Below, one piece after another: positions 18,487 to 26,274 of a stretch of 64,000 nucleotides of DNA. This DNA is from Paenibacillus_AB hodogayensis (GTDB lineage Bacteria > Bacillota > Bacilli > Paenibacillales > NBRC-103111): assembly GCF_039536325.1 (NCBI RefSeq), contig NZ_BAAAYO010000021.1, forward strand, positions 124,001-188,000. Reading direction: 5' to 3'. Under the pieces are notes generated by a model, which did no database searches, was not told the origin of the DNA, and saw only the letters and a list, made by a program, of their open reading frames with translations. Position 1 is the stretch's first letter; each line of letters starts with the position of its first letter. The position numbers were made by a program, and so were the translations under genes.

Positions 18487-18764
18487 ATTATCGGCGTTGC
18501 ACTGCCAGCCATTAAAGAAGCGCTCGGCTATACGCAGGCAAGTCTGCAGTGGGTATTCAACGCGTATGTCATTTTCTTTGGCGGGTTATTGTTACTCGGT
18601 GGTCGAATGTCCGATCTATTTGGTCAGCGGCGCATATTCATGTGGGGATTTCCATTCTAACGTTAGCTTCCTTGCTGGCAGGACTCGCTTGGAACGAGGA
18701 AGCGCTTAATGTTGGTCGCGCCCTGCAAGGATTCGGTTCCGCATTAATAGCCCCATCGAATTAA
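18487..18764 (+). pseudogene. Remnant of a DHA2-type MFS transporter
   Basis: A strong AAGGAGGAGG is followed almost at once by IIGVALPAIKEALGY, which belongs about 40 residues into a 14-helix MFS protein, so the true N-terminus is missing. The next part (LQWVFNAYVIFFGGLLL, GGRMSDLFGQRR) is clear MFS sequence. A frameshift near 18645 is needed to continue into ISILTLASLLAG and GRALQGFGSALIAPS, after which the frame stops. About 93 codons of a normal 450-500 remain. It is not functional as a transporter. Confidence 0.72.
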
Positions 18765-18780
18765 CAAATTTATTTTATTC

Positions 18781-18805
18781 ATATAGGGGTAGGGGGTATG
18801 TTATA
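18781..18805 (+). promoter_or_regulatory. CsoR-type operator 2 before csoR
   Basis: A 25-bp box starting ATATAGGGG, with a second G5 run and ending TATA, overlaps a TATACT -10 element at 18802-18807. It lies 23 bases upstream of the csoR start and so suggests autorepression relieved by copper. Confidence 0.72.
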
Positions 18806-18828
18806 CTGATAAGAAAGGAGGGATTCCC

Positions 18829-19179
18829 ATGAGCGAAAAAACGATACGCTTGGAGCAAGCGATAGAGCAAGATCCGGGCTCCTGCTCTCATGGAGAAGGT
18901 GGGCGCAAGAGCCATCATTCCGATAAAGCCAAGAGCGGTCTGCTCAACCGTTTGAGCCGAATCGAGGGACAGGTTCGCGGCATTAAAGGGATGATTGAGA
19001 AAGATATTTACTGTGACGATGTGTTGAATCAGATCGCTTCGGTGCAAGCTTCATTGAACGGTGTCGGGAAGCTGCTGCTTGAATATCATATGGAAAGTTG
19101 TGTCATCGAACGGATTCAAGAAGGGGATACTGAAGTAATAACGGAATTAATGACGACGATCAATAAACTGATGAAATAA
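18829..19179 (+). CDS. csoR: Copper-sensing transcriptional repressor CsoR
   Basis: 116 residues of the CsoR/RcnR/FrmR family, an all-helical DNA-binding repressor. Cys62, His87 and Cys91 (YCDD, then YHMESC) form the Cys-His-Cys Cu(I) site of CsoR; the persulfide sensor CstR lacks this His. The N-terminal extension (residues 1-35) adds GSCSHG and SHHSD, possible extra metal ligands, and is longer than usual. LNRLSRIEGQVRGI is the family hallmark. The start has a GGAGGG site. A CsoR-type box lies in its promoter and a terminator follows. It probably controls the flanking copper genes. Confidence 0.9.
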   Translation: MSEKTIRLEQAIEQDPGSCSHGEGGRKSHHSDKAKSGLLNRLSRIEGQVRGIKGMIEKDIYCDDVLNQIASVQASLNGVGKLLLEYHMESCVIERIQEGDTEVITELMTTINKLMK

Positions 19180-19195
19180 AGGTCAAGCCGCATTC

Positions 19196-19220
19196 AAGCA
19201 GCAATGATGCTGCTTTTTAT
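19196..19220 (+). terminator. Terminator after csoR
   Basis: AAGCAGCA (19196-19203) and TGCTGCTT (19208-19215) pair perfectly around a four-base loop and are followed by TTTAT. Confidence 0.8.
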
Positions 19221-19230
19221 ATCAACTTGA

Positions 19231-19255
19231 ATATAGGGTACCAGGGTACTCTATA
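19231..19255 (+). promoter_or_regulatory. CsoR-type operator 3 before the copA-like gene
   Basis: A 25-bp box starts ATATAGGGTA, contains a second GGGTAC and ends TATA. TTGAAT (19227-19232) and TATAAA (19252-19257) flank and overlap it. It matches the boxes at 18415 and 18781 in length and ends. It lies about 110 bases upstream of the CopA-like reading frame. Confidence 0.68.
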
Positions 19256-19366
19256 AATTATACGGCATGCTAGAAACCATGAACAAATTAATCCGCTAAA
19301 AAAGAAAGAACATGTCAAAACAAACGTTGTTTAATCAACCCCAGGCGAGATAAGGAGTGAACACCG

Positions 19367-20530
19367 ATGGCAACAGCAATCGCAGCAAACCATCAAACTA
19401 CCTTGCAGCTCACGGGCATGACCTGTGCAGCCTGCGCGAATAAGATTGAGAAGGGTCTTGGCAAACTCGAAGGCGTGGCAAGCGCGAACGTAAACTTCGC
19501 TTTGGAAAAGGCGAGCGTAACGTATGACCCGGCGAAGGTCGATGTCCAGCGGTTGGAGGAAACCATCAAAAAACTCGGCTACGGCACGGCAAAAGAAGTG
19601 GTCGATTTCAAATTGGAAGGCATGACGTGCGCGGCTTGCGCGACCAAGATTGAAAAGGGTCTCGGCAAATTGTCCGGCGTTACGAACGCTTCCGTTAACT
19701 TTGCGATGGAAACCGCACGGGTCGAATATAACGCGGCGGATGTATCTATCGCTGACATGCAACAGCGCGTGGAGAAGTTAGGCTATAAAGCGATTGCGAA
19801 GCATGACGAAGCCAATCCTTCGGAGCATCGCGAGAAAGCCATTTCCCAACAAAAGCGCAAATTGCTCATCTCAGCTGTACTTTCCCTGCCGCTGCTCTGG
19901 TCGATGGTCGGTCATTTCTCGTTCTTATCCTGGATCTGGATGCCGGATCTATTCATGAATCCATGGTTTCAGATGACAATGGCAACACCGGTTCAATTTT
20001 ACATTGGCAAGCAGTTCTACGTGGGCGCCTTCAAAGCGCTGCGGAACAAAAGCGCGAATATGGACACTTCGTTCCCGGCTGGCGGTGATTACAAGGTATT
20101 TGCAGACTTTATCCCGACTGGCGGCGCCAATACAACGCTCAGCGAGTGGGTAAAGGTAGAAGGTAAGGAAGGCAAGCATGCCGCGATTGCAGTTGACACG
20201 AAATTAGTAAAAGAAGTTGATGGCAAGGAAATCGAGTTGATCATGAGCGCCGCCAAGCCGAAAGAAGACGTGACCTTGACCTTCAACATTCGCGATGCGA
20301 AGACGAAGAAGGGGATCGATAACCTGCAGCCTTATTTGGGCGCGGTCGGTCATGTCGTGATTCTTTCGGAAGATGCGAATCAGTATCTTCATGTCCATCC
20401 GATCGATGAGAAGGCGACCGGACCGGATGCAAAATTCGCGACTTCTTTTCCGCAAAGCGGGACGCACAAAATCTGGGGACAATTTCAGCAGGCGGCGAAG
20501 TATTCACCGTGCCGTTCGTCGTCAATGTAA
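19367..20530 (+). CDS. Chimeric ORF: CopA N-terminus fused to a secreted-protein tail (probable pseudogene)
   Basis: 387 residues in one frame but from two genes. Residues 1-230 are the start of a copper P1B-type ATPase: two heavy-metal domains with GMTCAAC (near residues 16 and 85) and the first membrane helices up to ALRNKSANMD. The phosphorylation (DKTGT) and ATP-binding domains are absent. From about base 20065 the frame switches to a tail (FPAGGDYKVFADFIPTGG, GAVGHVVILSEDANQYLHVH) typical of secreted proteins with paired beta domains. Near 20490 a one-base loss shifts the end; restored, it would read GGEVFTVPFVVNVK. It cannot pump copper but might still bind it. Confidence 0.8.
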   Translation: MATAIAANHQTTLQLTGMTCAACANKIEKGLGKLEGVASANVNFALEKASVTYDPAKVDVQRLEETIKKLGYGTAKEVVDFKLEGMTCAACATKIEKGLGKLSGVTNASVNFAMETARVEYNAADVSIADMQQRVEKLGYKAIAKHDEANPSEHREKAISQQKRKLLISAVLSLPLLWSMVGHFSFLSWIWMPDLFMNPWFQMTMATPVQFYIGKQFYVGAFKALRNKSANMDTSFPAGGDYKVFADFIPTGGANTTLSEWVKVEGKEGKHAAIAVDTKLVKEVDGKEIELIMSAAKPKEDVTLTFNIRDAKTKKGIDNLQPYLGAVGHVVILSEDANQYLHVHPIDEKATGPDAKFATSFPQSGTHKIWGQFQQAAKYSPCRSSSM

Positions 20531-20559
20531 AATAACGAAAGCGCAAAGGGAGAATGATC

Positions 20560-21180
20560 ATGGGAGAAAAGACAAAACTAGCGGTATCGCCTGCCCTTCA
20601 AGTCGGGGGAAGCCTGTTCACGCCGGAGCAGCTTGCCAAGATTGGTACGGTTGCAGGTTCAGACGCCAAAATTGAAATGACCTCCTTCAAGCAGCTTTAC
20701 GTGGAAGTGCCTCTTGATGAGAGAGCATCCATCCAGCAAGAACTGGAGCGAGCCGGTCTGGAAGTGTATCCGGCCGGGTTTGCGACCAAGAGTTTGATTG
20801 CCTGCAACTTCTGCAAAGGCGCAGAAGAAGCCGGTCTGGAGACGGCGCGTATCTTGAATCGTGCGATTGCCGGCATCAAGACACCCACGCCATTGAAGAT
20901 TGGTTACGCAGGCTGCGCGCTGGGTACGAGTGAACCATTGCTGAAAGATATCGGTGTCGTTAAAATGCGAGACACGTTCGATATTTACGTTGGAGGAGAG
21001 CCCAAAGGAATCAAGGCCGCGATGGGCCGGCTGCTGATCTCCGGCATAACGGAAGATCGGCTTGTACCTGTCGTATCCAAGCTAATCGATTTCTACAAGG
21101 AGCAGTCGAAAGGGAAAGAGAAATTCAGCAAATTCGTGGATCGAATCTCGATGGAGCAGTTGAAACAAATCGTCGCTTAA
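20560..21180 (+). CDS. Nitrite/sulfite reductase-like protein, single half-domain
   Basis: 206 residues. It resembles the ferredoxin-like half plus Fe4S4/siroheme-binding half of nitrite/sulfite reductases. IACNFCKG (about residues 81-88) and YAGCALG (about 110-116) supply cysteines that could hold a Fe-S centre. Full siroheme reductases are about 550-800 residues, so this is a short stand-alone form. Its redox role is unknown. It lies between the CopA-like chimera and a glutaredoxin gene 15 bases downstream, suggesting a redox or metal-stress operon. ATG 20560 is better spaced from AAAGGGAGA than ATG 20554. Confidence 0.75.
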   Translation: MGEKTKLAVSPALQVGGSLFTPEQLAKIGTVAGSDAKIEMTSFKQLYVEVPLDERASIQQELERAGLEVYPAGFATKSLIACNFCKGAEEAGLETARILNRAIAGIKTPTPLKIGYAGCALGTSEPLLKDIGVVKMRDTFDIYVGGEPKGIKAAMGRLLISGITEDRLVPVVSKLIDFYKEQSKGKEKFSKFVDRISMEQLKQIVA

Positions 21181-21195
21181 AGGAGGAGAACATCC

Positions 21196-21450
21196 ATGTC
21201 AGAAATCAATCTGACAGAACCGATCCAGATTTACACGATTCCGACCTGCAGTGACTGCCATTTTGCCAAGCGCTACTTCAATGAGCAACAGATACCTTTT
21301 ATCGAATACAACTGCGAAGAAGATATGAAATATGCGACAGAAGTGCTGGAGCTGACCGGAAAGCAGATCGTACCGACCATTGTCATTCAAGACAAGGTGT
21401 TCGTTGGTTTCGCTGAAAACTTGAACGAGATAGACAAGCTCCTGCCATAA
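21196..21450 (+). CDS. Glutaredoxin/NrdH-like thiol-disulfide protein
   Basis: 84 residues with the thioredoxin-fold start IQIYTIPTCSDCHFAK, whose CxxC (Cys-Ser-Asp-Cys, near residues 18-21) is the redox site, and cis-proline segment IVPTIVI. It is a small soluble reductant. It follows the reductase-like gene closely, with AGGAGG upstream, and ends at a strong terminator, so it closes the copper-linked operon. Partner proteins cannot be told from sequence. Confidence 0.88.
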   Translation: MSEINLTEPIQIYTIPTCSDCHFAKRYFNEQQIPFIEYNCEEDMKYATEVLELTGKQIVPTIVIQDKVFVGFAENLNEIDKLLP

Positions 21451-21458
21451 ACTTATGA

Positions 21459-21490
21459 CCCGGTCAATCGACCGGGATTTTGTTTTTTTA
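21459..21490 (+). terminator. Terminator after the glutaredoxin gene
   Basis: CCCGGTC (21459-21465) and GACCGGG (21470-21476) pair around a four-base loop. A T-rich tract (ATTTTGTTTTTTT) follows. Confidence 0.88.
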
Positions 21491-21690
21491 TTTGGAAGGT
21501 TAAAGCCGCTCCCCGGCTTGACCAATAACACTTTAGGGCATAACATATTGCCGCAACAGAGAGCAATATTAGTCAAATGAGAAGGAAACAATTCACAATC
21601 ACAATCAAGTATATATAAACGATATATGATACAGTATACTCGAATGCCGATTGTCTAAAATTACCATACCGCATAAGGGAGTGATCGTCC

Positions 21691-22536
21691 ATGAAGCACG
21701 CCCATCAGCACTTTCCATTTGTCCTGTACGACTATAAAAGCAGCACCCCATGCGTTACTCCCCATGATTGCACCCAGTACCATTTTTACTATATTCACAG
21801 CGGCCAATGCGACTACAAGCAGGGCGATAAGACCGTACACTGGAAGGCGGGCGACATGATCATTACAAACGGCATTACTCCGTATAGTCCGCAAGCGGAA
21901 TCGGATTGGAATTGTATACAAACCCGTTTTTCGTTCGATCCGCAGCTTGCTCACGTGTTCGACCCTTACTTCTGTACGGATTCCCCCCTCAAGGCGTTCA
22001 TCGAATTGCGCAATTTCCAGATTGGTCTGAATGAGGAGCAGATTGCGGACTGCGACAATATTTTGCTGCGGATCAATCGGTTTTACGAGGAAGACGAGAA
22101 GGCGTATTACAATCGTTTTCTGATGGCTTTCTACGACTTGCTCATGTTCATCAGTAATTTGTGCAAAGAGGAGATGGACAACAACCAGAAGGTGTCGGCG
22201 GAAAAAGAGCGAAACGTACAGAACATTATCGCATTTATTGAAAACTATTACATGGAGAACGTCACGCTGGAGCAGATGGAAGCCGAGCTTCATATGAGCA
22301 AATATTATTTGACTCGAATATTCCGCGAAATGACGGGTATGACGATATTTGATTTTTTGCGCCACCGGAGAATCAAGCAGGCGAAGCTGTTATTCTATTA
22401 TCGGAAAGACAGCTCAGTAACGGATGTTTGCTATCAAGTCGGCTATAACAACTTGGCTCATTTCAGCCGGGTATTCAAAAAACAGGTCGGCATCTCCCCG
22501 GATCAATACCGCAAAGAGCAAAGCTCCACCTCCTGA
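21691..22536 (+). CDS. AraC-family transcriptional regulator
   Basis: 281 residues: an N-terminal cupin-like ligand domain (QYHFYYIHSG, WKAGDMIITN) and a C-terminal pair of helix-turn-helices (VTLEQMEAELHMSKYYLTRIF and VTDVCYQVGYNNLAHFSRVFKK). It probably activates the oxidoreductase and solute-binding protein genes that follow in the same direction. Ligand unknown, likely a sugar or uronate. GGGAGTG precedes the ATG. The 260-base gap to the next gene holds no recognisable gene. Confidence 0.9.
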   Translation: MKHAHQHFPFVLYDYKSSTPCVTPHDCTQYHFYYIHSGQCDYKQGDKTVHWKAGDMIITNGITPYSPQAESDWNCIQTRFSFDPQLAHVFDPYFCTDSPLKAFIELRNFQIGLNEEQIADCDNILLRINRFYEEDEKAYYNRFLMAFYDLLMFISNLCKEEMDNNQKVSAEKERNVQNIIAFIENYYMENVTLEQMEAELHMSKYYLTRIFREMTGMTIFDFLRHRRIKQAKLLFYYRKDSSVTDVCYQVGYNNLAHFSRVFKKQVGISPDQYRKEQSSTS

Positions 22537-22796
22537 ACGGAGAAGGCAACATCCGTCAATATTTTGAAGAAAAAGCTGCAATATAGATCATATCGGGAAA
22601 ACGAAGGTGTGGTACGCTACTCATATGGTTCAGCATACAAAATTCAGTTCCGTCCGCTGAAAGAAAGGGGTGTTCAAATAACCATTAATGAGTCAGGATG
22701 GGATAACAGCACCTTAAAAATGTAAGCGTATTCGTTATGCAAAGAGCGGATCGCGCCTATCGGAGTTGATTCTTACACCAGACAGGAGCAGCAGCA

Positions 22797-23951
22797 TTGA
22801 CGTTAAAGATAGGAATTGCCGGTGACAGAGGCTTAGGCATGATGCTCGGGTTTTGTTCGATTCCGGGAGTCGAGGTCGTCGCTCTATGCGACATGCATGA
22901 AGGATTATTGATGGAACGGGCAGCGCAGCTGAGAATTCCGAAAACGTACCGAATCTACGAAGAAATGATCGAATCGGACATAGACGCCGTCCTGATCTCG
23001 ACGCCCATGCAGCTGCACGTCCAACAAACGATTCAGGCGCTGGAGGCTGGGAAGCACGTGTTGTGTGAAGTGACTGCCGGGGTAACCATGGATGAGCTGT
23101 GGTGGCTGAAGGAAGCGGTAGAGAAGCATGGCAAAGTGTACATGATGGCTGAAAATTATTGTTACATCCCGCAAAACCAACTGATCGGCAGCATGATTAA
23201 CCAAGGCATGTTCGGCGATATTTATTACGCTGAAGGAGAATATGTGCACAACATTCGTCATCTCGCTTACGGGCACAACCGCCGGATGCCGAGCGCTCGG
23301 AAAGCAAAGCGAACCTCGTGGCGCAGCTATTGGCAATACGGCAGGCGGGGAAACTTTTATCCGACGCACAGCCTCGGCCCGATTATGCAGTGGTTTCGCG
23401 GCGACCGTATCAAAAGCGTTGCTTGTTTCGGCACTGGCTGGCATACGGCGCCGCAGTTCCGGCAGGAAGACACCTCCATCACGATGTGTCAGTTGGAGAG
23501 CGGCAAGCTTATCCGTCTGCGTCTCGACTGTATATCGAACCGGCCAACCAACAGCAGTTACTATACCGTACAGGGAACGAAAGGTTGTTACGAGGCTCCG
23601 AGAGGAATGGGCGATCAACATAAAGTATATTTTTGTAACGAAGAGAAGCGGACGGGCAACGCCGTGTGGAGCCCGCTGGCCGACTATAACGATTTGATGC
23701 CGGAACGGTACCGCAACGCCACCGCCGAGCAGAAAAGAGCGGGTTATATGGGCGCAGATTATTTCATCGTTCATGATTTTATCGAGGCGATCCAACATAA
23801 GATCCCGTCCGCTATCGATGTATACGATGCCTGCGAATGGACGGCGGTGGGCCTGCTGTCCGAGCTGTCCGTCATGAATGGAGGCCGGGTCATGGAGATG
23901 CCGGATTTCCGCAACGCTTCTTCGCGAAACGATCAAGTGACCAAGCTTTAA
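22797..23951 (+). CDS. Gfo/Idh/MocA-family oxidoreductase
   Basis: 384 residues. The N-terminal Rossmann fold begins KIGIAGDRGLGMMLG, an unusual variant of GxGxxG. LEAGKHVLCEVTAGV replaces the common EKP of the family with CEV. The C-terminal alpha/beta domain follows. These NAD(P)-dependent enzymes oxidise or reduce sugars and inositols. The start is TTG 22797 with AGGAGC upstream; there is no ATG at that position. The gene lies between an AraC regulator and a solute-binding protein, consistent with sugar catabolism. Confidence 0.88.
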   Translation: MTLKIGIAGDRGLGMMLGFCSIPGVEVVALCDMHEGLLMERAAQLRIPKTYRIYEEMIESDIDAVLISTPMQLHVQQTIQALEAGKHVLCEVTAGVTMDELWWLKEAVEKHGKVYMMAENYCYIPQNQLIGSMINQGMFGDIYYAEGEYVHNIRHLAYGHNRRMPSARKAKRTSWRSYWQYGRRGNFYPTHSLGPIMQWFRGDRIKSVACFGTGWHTAPQFRQEDTSITMCQLESGKLIRLRLDCISNRPTNSSYYTVQGTKGCYEAPRGMGDQHKVYFCNEEKRTGNAVWSPLADYNDLMPERYRNATAEQKRAGYMGADYFIVHDFIEAIQHKIPSAIDVYDACEWTAVGLLSELSVMNGGRVMEMPDFRNASSRNDQVTKL

Positions 23952-24026
23952 TGATGGTAACATAGGACGCTAAAAGCGAGAGCTGAAGCGTTTCAAATAC
24001 GTGCAAAGAAGAAAGGGGTATTTTCA

Positions 24027-25385
24027 ATGAGAACAAAACGGGCAACCTTCGTAATAAGCACGATTGCTGTGTTAGCGCTTACCGGATGCAGCAGCGGGAA
24101 TGGCACGGGGAGGGAGGCAACGGGACAGGGAGATGGAGTTGCGCCCGCGAAGAACGATATTGCAGCCCAAATCGCGGCAGCAACCTCCAAGCCGGTCGTG
24201 ATCAATGTGTTCGAGAACTCCGCAACCTATACCCAAGAGCAATTCATGGAGCTGTACGGCAGCAAAATCCAAAAAAAATATCCTAATCTATCATTCAAGC
24301 TGTACTCCGCCAACAAAAATAACGGGGGAGGATCCATATCCGAATTGATCGCGCAGGGTGTTCCGATCGACTTGGTCAAAGTAAGCGGCGCGAGCTTTTA
24401 CTCGCTAATGGCAGACAACAAACTGGAGAACGACGTTTCCGATTTGATCAAATTATACGGATACGATTTGAACAAATTATACCCGGCTGTACTGGACCAA
24501 ATGAAGATGTTTGGCAGCAAAGGGGAAATATACGGTATTCCGAATGCGACCGTCTCTACGGCGTTGTTTTACAACAAAGATATTTTCGATCAGTTTGGGG
24601 TCTCTTATCCTAAAGACGGCATGACGTGGGATGAAGTTTATGATTTGGCCACCAAACTGACGAGGCAAGACGGCAGTCGCCAATATATGGGCTTTCAGGA
24701 AGGGTACGGCCATCTATTCCCGGTCAACCAGCTGTCTCAAGGCTACATCGATACGAAGACGAATAAGGCGACGCTCAACAACGACACGTGGAAAAAGATC
24801 ATCGATAATTTTGCGCGGTTCCATCTTATTAACGGAAATGCATTCGTCCCGAGTTATGTAGACCCTTTCTGGAAGGACGGCAACGTGGCGATGGTAGCCG
24901 CGCAAAGCGCCGGCACCTGGGATTTTGCCAATACGACGACGATCAACTGGGATCTCGTCGAGCTTCCGAGGTTCAAAGAAGCTCCGAAGGCGGGCCCCGG
25001 CCTGCAGCTCCCGTTCTATGCCATCGCCAGCACGAGTAAAAACCGAGATCAAGCGTTTCTCGCAGCCGCGTATATCGGTTCCGAGGAATTCCAGAAAGAC
25101 TTTGCCAAGCTCGGGTACGTACCGCCGATCAAGATTGACAATTTGATGGATGTGCTTGGCAAAGACGTGCCTAAGCTGGCGGGAAAAAATCTGAAAGCGG
25201 CTGTACCGCTCGAATTCGCCGCTGCTCCTTATCCGTTCAACTCGTATTTCAGTCAAGTGCCGGGATTCCTGAATACGGCGTATACGTCTGTCGTCGCAGG
25301 GGAAAAAGACGTAAATACAGCCTTGAGAGAAGCCGAAGAGGCGGCCAACAAAAAAATTCAAGAAGTATTGGAGAGCAAAAAATAA
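24027..25385 (+). CDS. ABC-type extracellular solute-binding lipoprotein (family 1)
   Basis: 452 residues. The lipoprotein signal ends VLALTGC with the lipid-carrying Cys near residue 20. The mature domain has FYNKDIFDQFGVSYPKDGMTW and the C-terminal DVNTALREAEEAANKKI, both also present in the other three lipoproteins of this window. It binds a carbohydrate outside the cell. AAAGGGG lies 8-10 bases before ATG 24027. No permease or ATPase gene accompanies it. Confidence 0.9.
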   Translation: MRTKRATFVISTIAVLALTGCSSGNGTGREATGQGDGVAPAKNDIAAQIAAATSKPVVINVFENSATYTQEQFMELYGSKIQKKYPNLSFKLYSANKNNGGGSISELIAQGVPIDLVKVSGASFYSLMADNKLENDVSDLIKLYGYDLNKLYPAVLDQMKMFGSKGEIYGIPNATVSTALFYNKDIFDQFGVSYPKDGMTWDEVYDLATKLTRQDGSRQYMGFQEGYGHLFPVNQLSQGYIDTKTNKATLNNDTWKKIIDNFARFHLINGNAFVPSYVDPFWKDGNVAMVAAQSAGTWDFANTTTINWDLVELPRFKEAPKAGPGLQLPFYAIASTSKNRDQAFLAAAYIGSEEFQKDFAKLGYVPPIKIDNLMDVLGKDVPKLAGKNLKAAVPLEFAAAPYPFNSYFSQVPGFLNTAYTSVVAGEKDVNTALREAEEAANKKIQEVLESKK

Positions 25386-25397
25386 GGTTGTACATGC

Positions 25398-25453
25398 AAA
25401 AGCTTCTGTCTCTTACAGCTTACGTATAGGCTGTGGGGGCAGGAGTTTTTGTT
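25398..25453 (+). terminator. Probable terminator after the solute-binding protein
   Basis: A long imperfect stem with several G-T pairs joins the region 25398-25420 (including ACAGC) with 25430-25449 (including GCTGT), and TTTTT follows. Pairing is weaker than in the other terminators here. Confidence 0.45.
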
Positions 25454-25534
25454 AATCCTAAAGCTTTGGACAGGGTACGCAAATTGATTGTGGAAATGTT
25501 TTCCTGGGAAATATTTTATGCTATACTTGAACGA

Positions 25535-25628
25535 TCCTATATAAGGCATTGAACGAATGATTGAAGCCCGTTGCAATCCGAAAAGGATGGCCTTGCTGCT
25601 TTAATCATCTTCGTTCAACTTATACAGT
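25535..25628 (-). repeat. Hairpin repeat, copy 1 (reverse orientation)
   Basis: A long imperfect inverted repeat. The arms carry TTGAACGAATGATT on the left and AATCATCTTCGTTCAA on the right, around a centre with CCGAAAAGG. Its reverse complement aligns over about 65 bases with the repeat at 27027-27110 (AGCAGCAAGG, TCCTTTTCGGA, GGGCTT, CATTCGTTCAA, TTATATAGG). It encodes no protein. Size and structure suggest a small mobile-element remnant or a REP/MITE-like sequence. Confidence 0.65.
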
Positions 25629-25648
25629 AGAAGGAGGTCAAGAATGCA

Positions 25649-25804
25649 ATGTATGATGAGATGAAAGAGAATAAGCTCTATGCAAAGTCTACATTATAAA
25701 CAACGGCGGTTGTTTGTATAGAGCTGAATAAAGGGAAACCGCCTAAACTGGTAAAATCAGTTTATAATGAGGACTTTGCTACCTTGAAATCAAAAATATT
25801 TTAA
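25649..25804 (+). pseudogene. Possible remnant of a hotdog-fold thioesterase
   Basis: One frame reads MYDEMKENKLYAKSTL, a TAA stop, TTAVVCIELNKGKPPKL and on to a stop at 25802-25804. The pattern of a short strand, a charged turn, then (T)TAVVC...GKP resembles the last strands of acyl-CoA thioesterases of the 4HBT type. The upstream two thirds are missing. This identification is weak. The remnant sits directly after a hairpin repeat. Confidence 0.35.
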
Positions 25805-25818
25805 GGGGTAGAGTGACC

Positions 25819-26085
25819 ATGAAATATGTCAAGGCTGACATTTTACCAGAGAAGTTGTTAAAGGAAGTACAAAAGTATGTTAATGGTGCCATGGTTTACG
25901 TTCCTAAACCGGAAGGAGTTCGTAAGGGGTGGGGTGTGGATTCCGGCAGCAGAAACTATATAAGTGAAAGAAACGATGAAATTCGCCATAGATTCTCTCA
26001 AGGTGCCGCTATTGCTCAGCTTTCGGAACAATACTTTCTTTCCTGCGATAGTATTAAAAAGATTGTATATTCCAAGTTAAGATAG
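25819..26085 (+). CDS. Small CD3324-like helix-turn-helix protein
   Basis: 88 residues from ATG 25819 (AAGGGG site upstream; GTG 25813 is an alternative). The sequence YVKADILPEKLLKEVQKYVNG, then SRNYISERNDEIRHRFSQGA and a final helix pair, matches small Firmicute proteins that I know as the CD3324 family. They resemble Mor-type DNA-binding domains. It may be a small regulator; no target is evident. It stands alone, bounded by a gene remnant upstream and a terminator downstream. Confidence 0.75.
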   Translation: MKYVKADILPEKLLKEVQKYVNGAMVYVPKPEGVRKGWGVDSGSRNYISERNDEIRHRFSQGAAIAQLSEQYFLSCDSIKKIVYSKLR

Positions 26086-26101
26086 CTTGTTATGTCAACC
26101 A

Positions 26102-26137
26102 AGCCACATCGGATTGATTTCTGATGCGGCTTTTTGT
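26102..26137 (+). terminator. Terminator after the CD3324-like gene
   Basis: AGCCACATC (26102-26110) pairs with GATGCGGCT (26123-26131) with one mismatch, followed by TTTTTGTG. Confidence 0.7.
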
Positions 26138-26274
26138 GTATAGAATTATTCCTACTTGTTTATGGCCTATCATCCGACGATTCAAGTTGTTACAATCATT
26201 TTCATCAGCATGAATAAATTTCAGAAGATGATTTCAAGGAGTGCAACGTCAGAATGAAGGAGTCTTTATGACAT

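Noticed and set aside
25386..25534. A riboswitch or small RNA in the gap after the solute-binding protein
   Set aside because: Apart from the weak terminator no conserved riboswitch core could be recognised by eye; there is no positive evidence.
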